From the NCBI GenBank assembly GCA_005881495.1, contig VBHI01000178.1:1-6687 (forward strand): 6,687 nt of DNA, in the 5' to 3' direction. This document shows, one piece after another, positions 5,988-6,687 of the stretch. The notes below the pieces were generated by a model. The model saw only the letters and a program-made list of their open reading frames with translations. It had not been told where the DNA came from and did not search any database. The position numbers and the translations under genes were made by a program. Each line of letters begins with the position of its first letter. The stretch's first letter is position 1. The stretch comes from Chloroflexota bacterium (GTDB lineage Bacteria; Chloroflexota; Ktedonobacteria; Ktedonobacterales; Ktedonobacteraceae).

Positions 5988-6687
5988 TCAAGTTCTCAAT
6001 GCACTGTTCGGTTCGATGACCTCGATGTTGTCCTTACCACCATACACATCCCACCATGCAGTCGCACCGCGTGCTAATACGTTATTGAGCGCCTGGACAT
6101 TTTGCAAACCACGATCTGCTAGCCAGCCTTCGAGTGCTGTAACTCCTTCCCGTGCGTAGACTGGAATGGCATCTTGCCAGGTGGCACGGCCGCACAAGGC
6201 TCCAGAATACTTCACCCTGGCCTCGGCAGCCAGTTCCAACATCTCGCAGAACACCTCGTCGGTGCTGCCGGCACTCAGGTAGATGAATGGCCCAGAGGTT
6301 GCACTCGCCGTGTTATGGAAATGCTCTATGGCCTCCTGGCGCGAATAAGCCGTCCCCTCTCCGGTGAAGGCGCGAGTTCCTGCAACGAAGGCCGGATTGA
6401 CTGGCAGTTCGACCTTGAGCACATCTACGCCGTAGCGGGGCTTTGAAAACTCTTCCATTGCTCGTGCTACGTATTCCGGTTTCTTCCTGGCAAACGCTAA
6501 TCCCTTCTCGTTGCCGATAGCATCATCGTAGACCAGCGGTTCCAGGAAAAACGGCACGTCCATCCCCAGACACTCAGCGCCGATGCGTTCGACGTAGGCT
6601 TGTTTGACCGAATTGATCTGCTCTTCATCGAACGGGTTGTAGTACAGCAGAATTTTAATTGCTTGCGCGCCCGCTTCCACCAGACGG
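5988..6687 (-). CDS. lacD: LacD-like tagatose 1,6-bisphosphate aldolase, 5' end outside the window
   Basis: The frame is open to the right window edge and ends with TGA/TAG-type stop logic at 5988-5990. The visible 232 residues start with RLVEAGAQAIKILLYY, so the true start is upstream; the GTG at 6680 is only an internal Val. Numbering from that Val: FFLEPLVYD holds Glu47 and DVLKVELPV holds Lys89, the Schiff-base lysine. Their spacing of 42 equals Glu163 to Lys205 of streptococcal and staphylococcal LacD, so about 116 residues are missing. Further family marks are GPFIYLSAGSTDEVF and YSGALCGRATWQ. LacD is a class I aldolase cutting tagatose 1,6-bisphosphate to dihydroxyacetone phosphate and glyceraldehyde 3-phosphate. 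Related enzymes such as YihT cut sulfofructose 1-phosphate, but this one reads closer to LacD. It is the first visible gene of the putative operon and implies a ketose phosphate and a kinase elsewhere. Confidence 0.87.
   Translation of the reverse strand, partial: RLVEAGAQAIKILLYYNPFDEEQINSVKQAYVERIGAECLGMDVPFFLEPLVYDDAIGNEKGLAFARKKPEYVARAMEEFSKPRYGVDVLKVELPVNPAFVAGTRAFTGEGTAYSRQEAIEHFHNTASATSGPFIYLSAGSTDEVFCEMLELAAEARVKYSGALCGRATWQDAIPVYAREGVTALEGWLADRGLQNVQALNNVLARGATAWWDVYGGKDNIEVIEPNSALRT

Noticed and set aside
3012..6446. Plus-strand frames such as 3012-3410, 4584-4994, 5387-5674 and 6174-6446, and minus-strand frame 5382-5059.
   Set aside because: They lie antisense or out of frame within genes whose catalytic motifs are all intact, so they are shadows.
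1..6687. CRISPR array, cas genes or other targeting modules of a CRISPR-associated transposon.
   Set aside because: No regularly spaced identical repeats and no Cas-like protein are present in the window. The fused TnsAB alone does not show such a system.

Overview
The window looks like a piece of a GC-rich (roughly 55-57% by eye) soil-type bacterial chromosome. The mix of a TnsA-TnsB-type transposase, a secreted SGNH hydrolase and a catabolic set of sugar oxidoreductases suggests Chloroflexota of the Ktedonobacteria type. That taxonomic guess rests on a general impression of the proteins, not on a marker gene.

Left part (1-1345, minus strand): one uninterrupted reading frame of 448 codons starts at 1345 and leaves the window at base 1 without a stop. 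Its product reads as a TnsA-like PD-(D/E)XK endonuclease domain joined to the N-terminal helix-turn-helix part of a TnsB-like DDE transposase. The window ends about where the first catalytic Asp of the DDE core would be expected. All plus-strand frames over this stretch are shadows of this gene. Upstream of its start (1422-1520) lie five degenerate ~21-bp-spaced direct repeats, placed where Tn7-like elements carry TnsB binding sites. This suggests that the right end of a Tn7-like element lies in or near 1422-1850. No tnsC, tniQ, cas gene or CRISPR array is visible. If present, such genes would be to the left of the window.

Middle part (1346-2822): about 600 bp without a convincing gene, holding the repeats and possibly a gene relic, then a secreted SGNH/GDSL-family hydrolase on the plus strand (1950-2822).

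Right part (2886-6687, minus strand): four same-direction genes with gaps of 100, 38 and 57 bp, probably one operon read from right to left. In transcription order they are a LacD-like tagatose-1,6-bisphosphate aldolase (5' end cut by the window), a ThuA-like protein, a zinc-dependent glucose-dehydrogenase-type medium-chain dehydrogenase, and a Gfo/Idh/MocA (inositol-2-dehydrogenase-like) oxidoreductase. Together they suggest catabolism of a sugar or sugar derivative: NAD(P)-linked oxidation by two dehydrogenases, handling of a keto-sugar intermediate by ThuA, and aldol cleavage of a ketose bisphosphate. The substrate cannot be read from the sequence. The operon converges on the hydrolase gene with a 63-bp gap.
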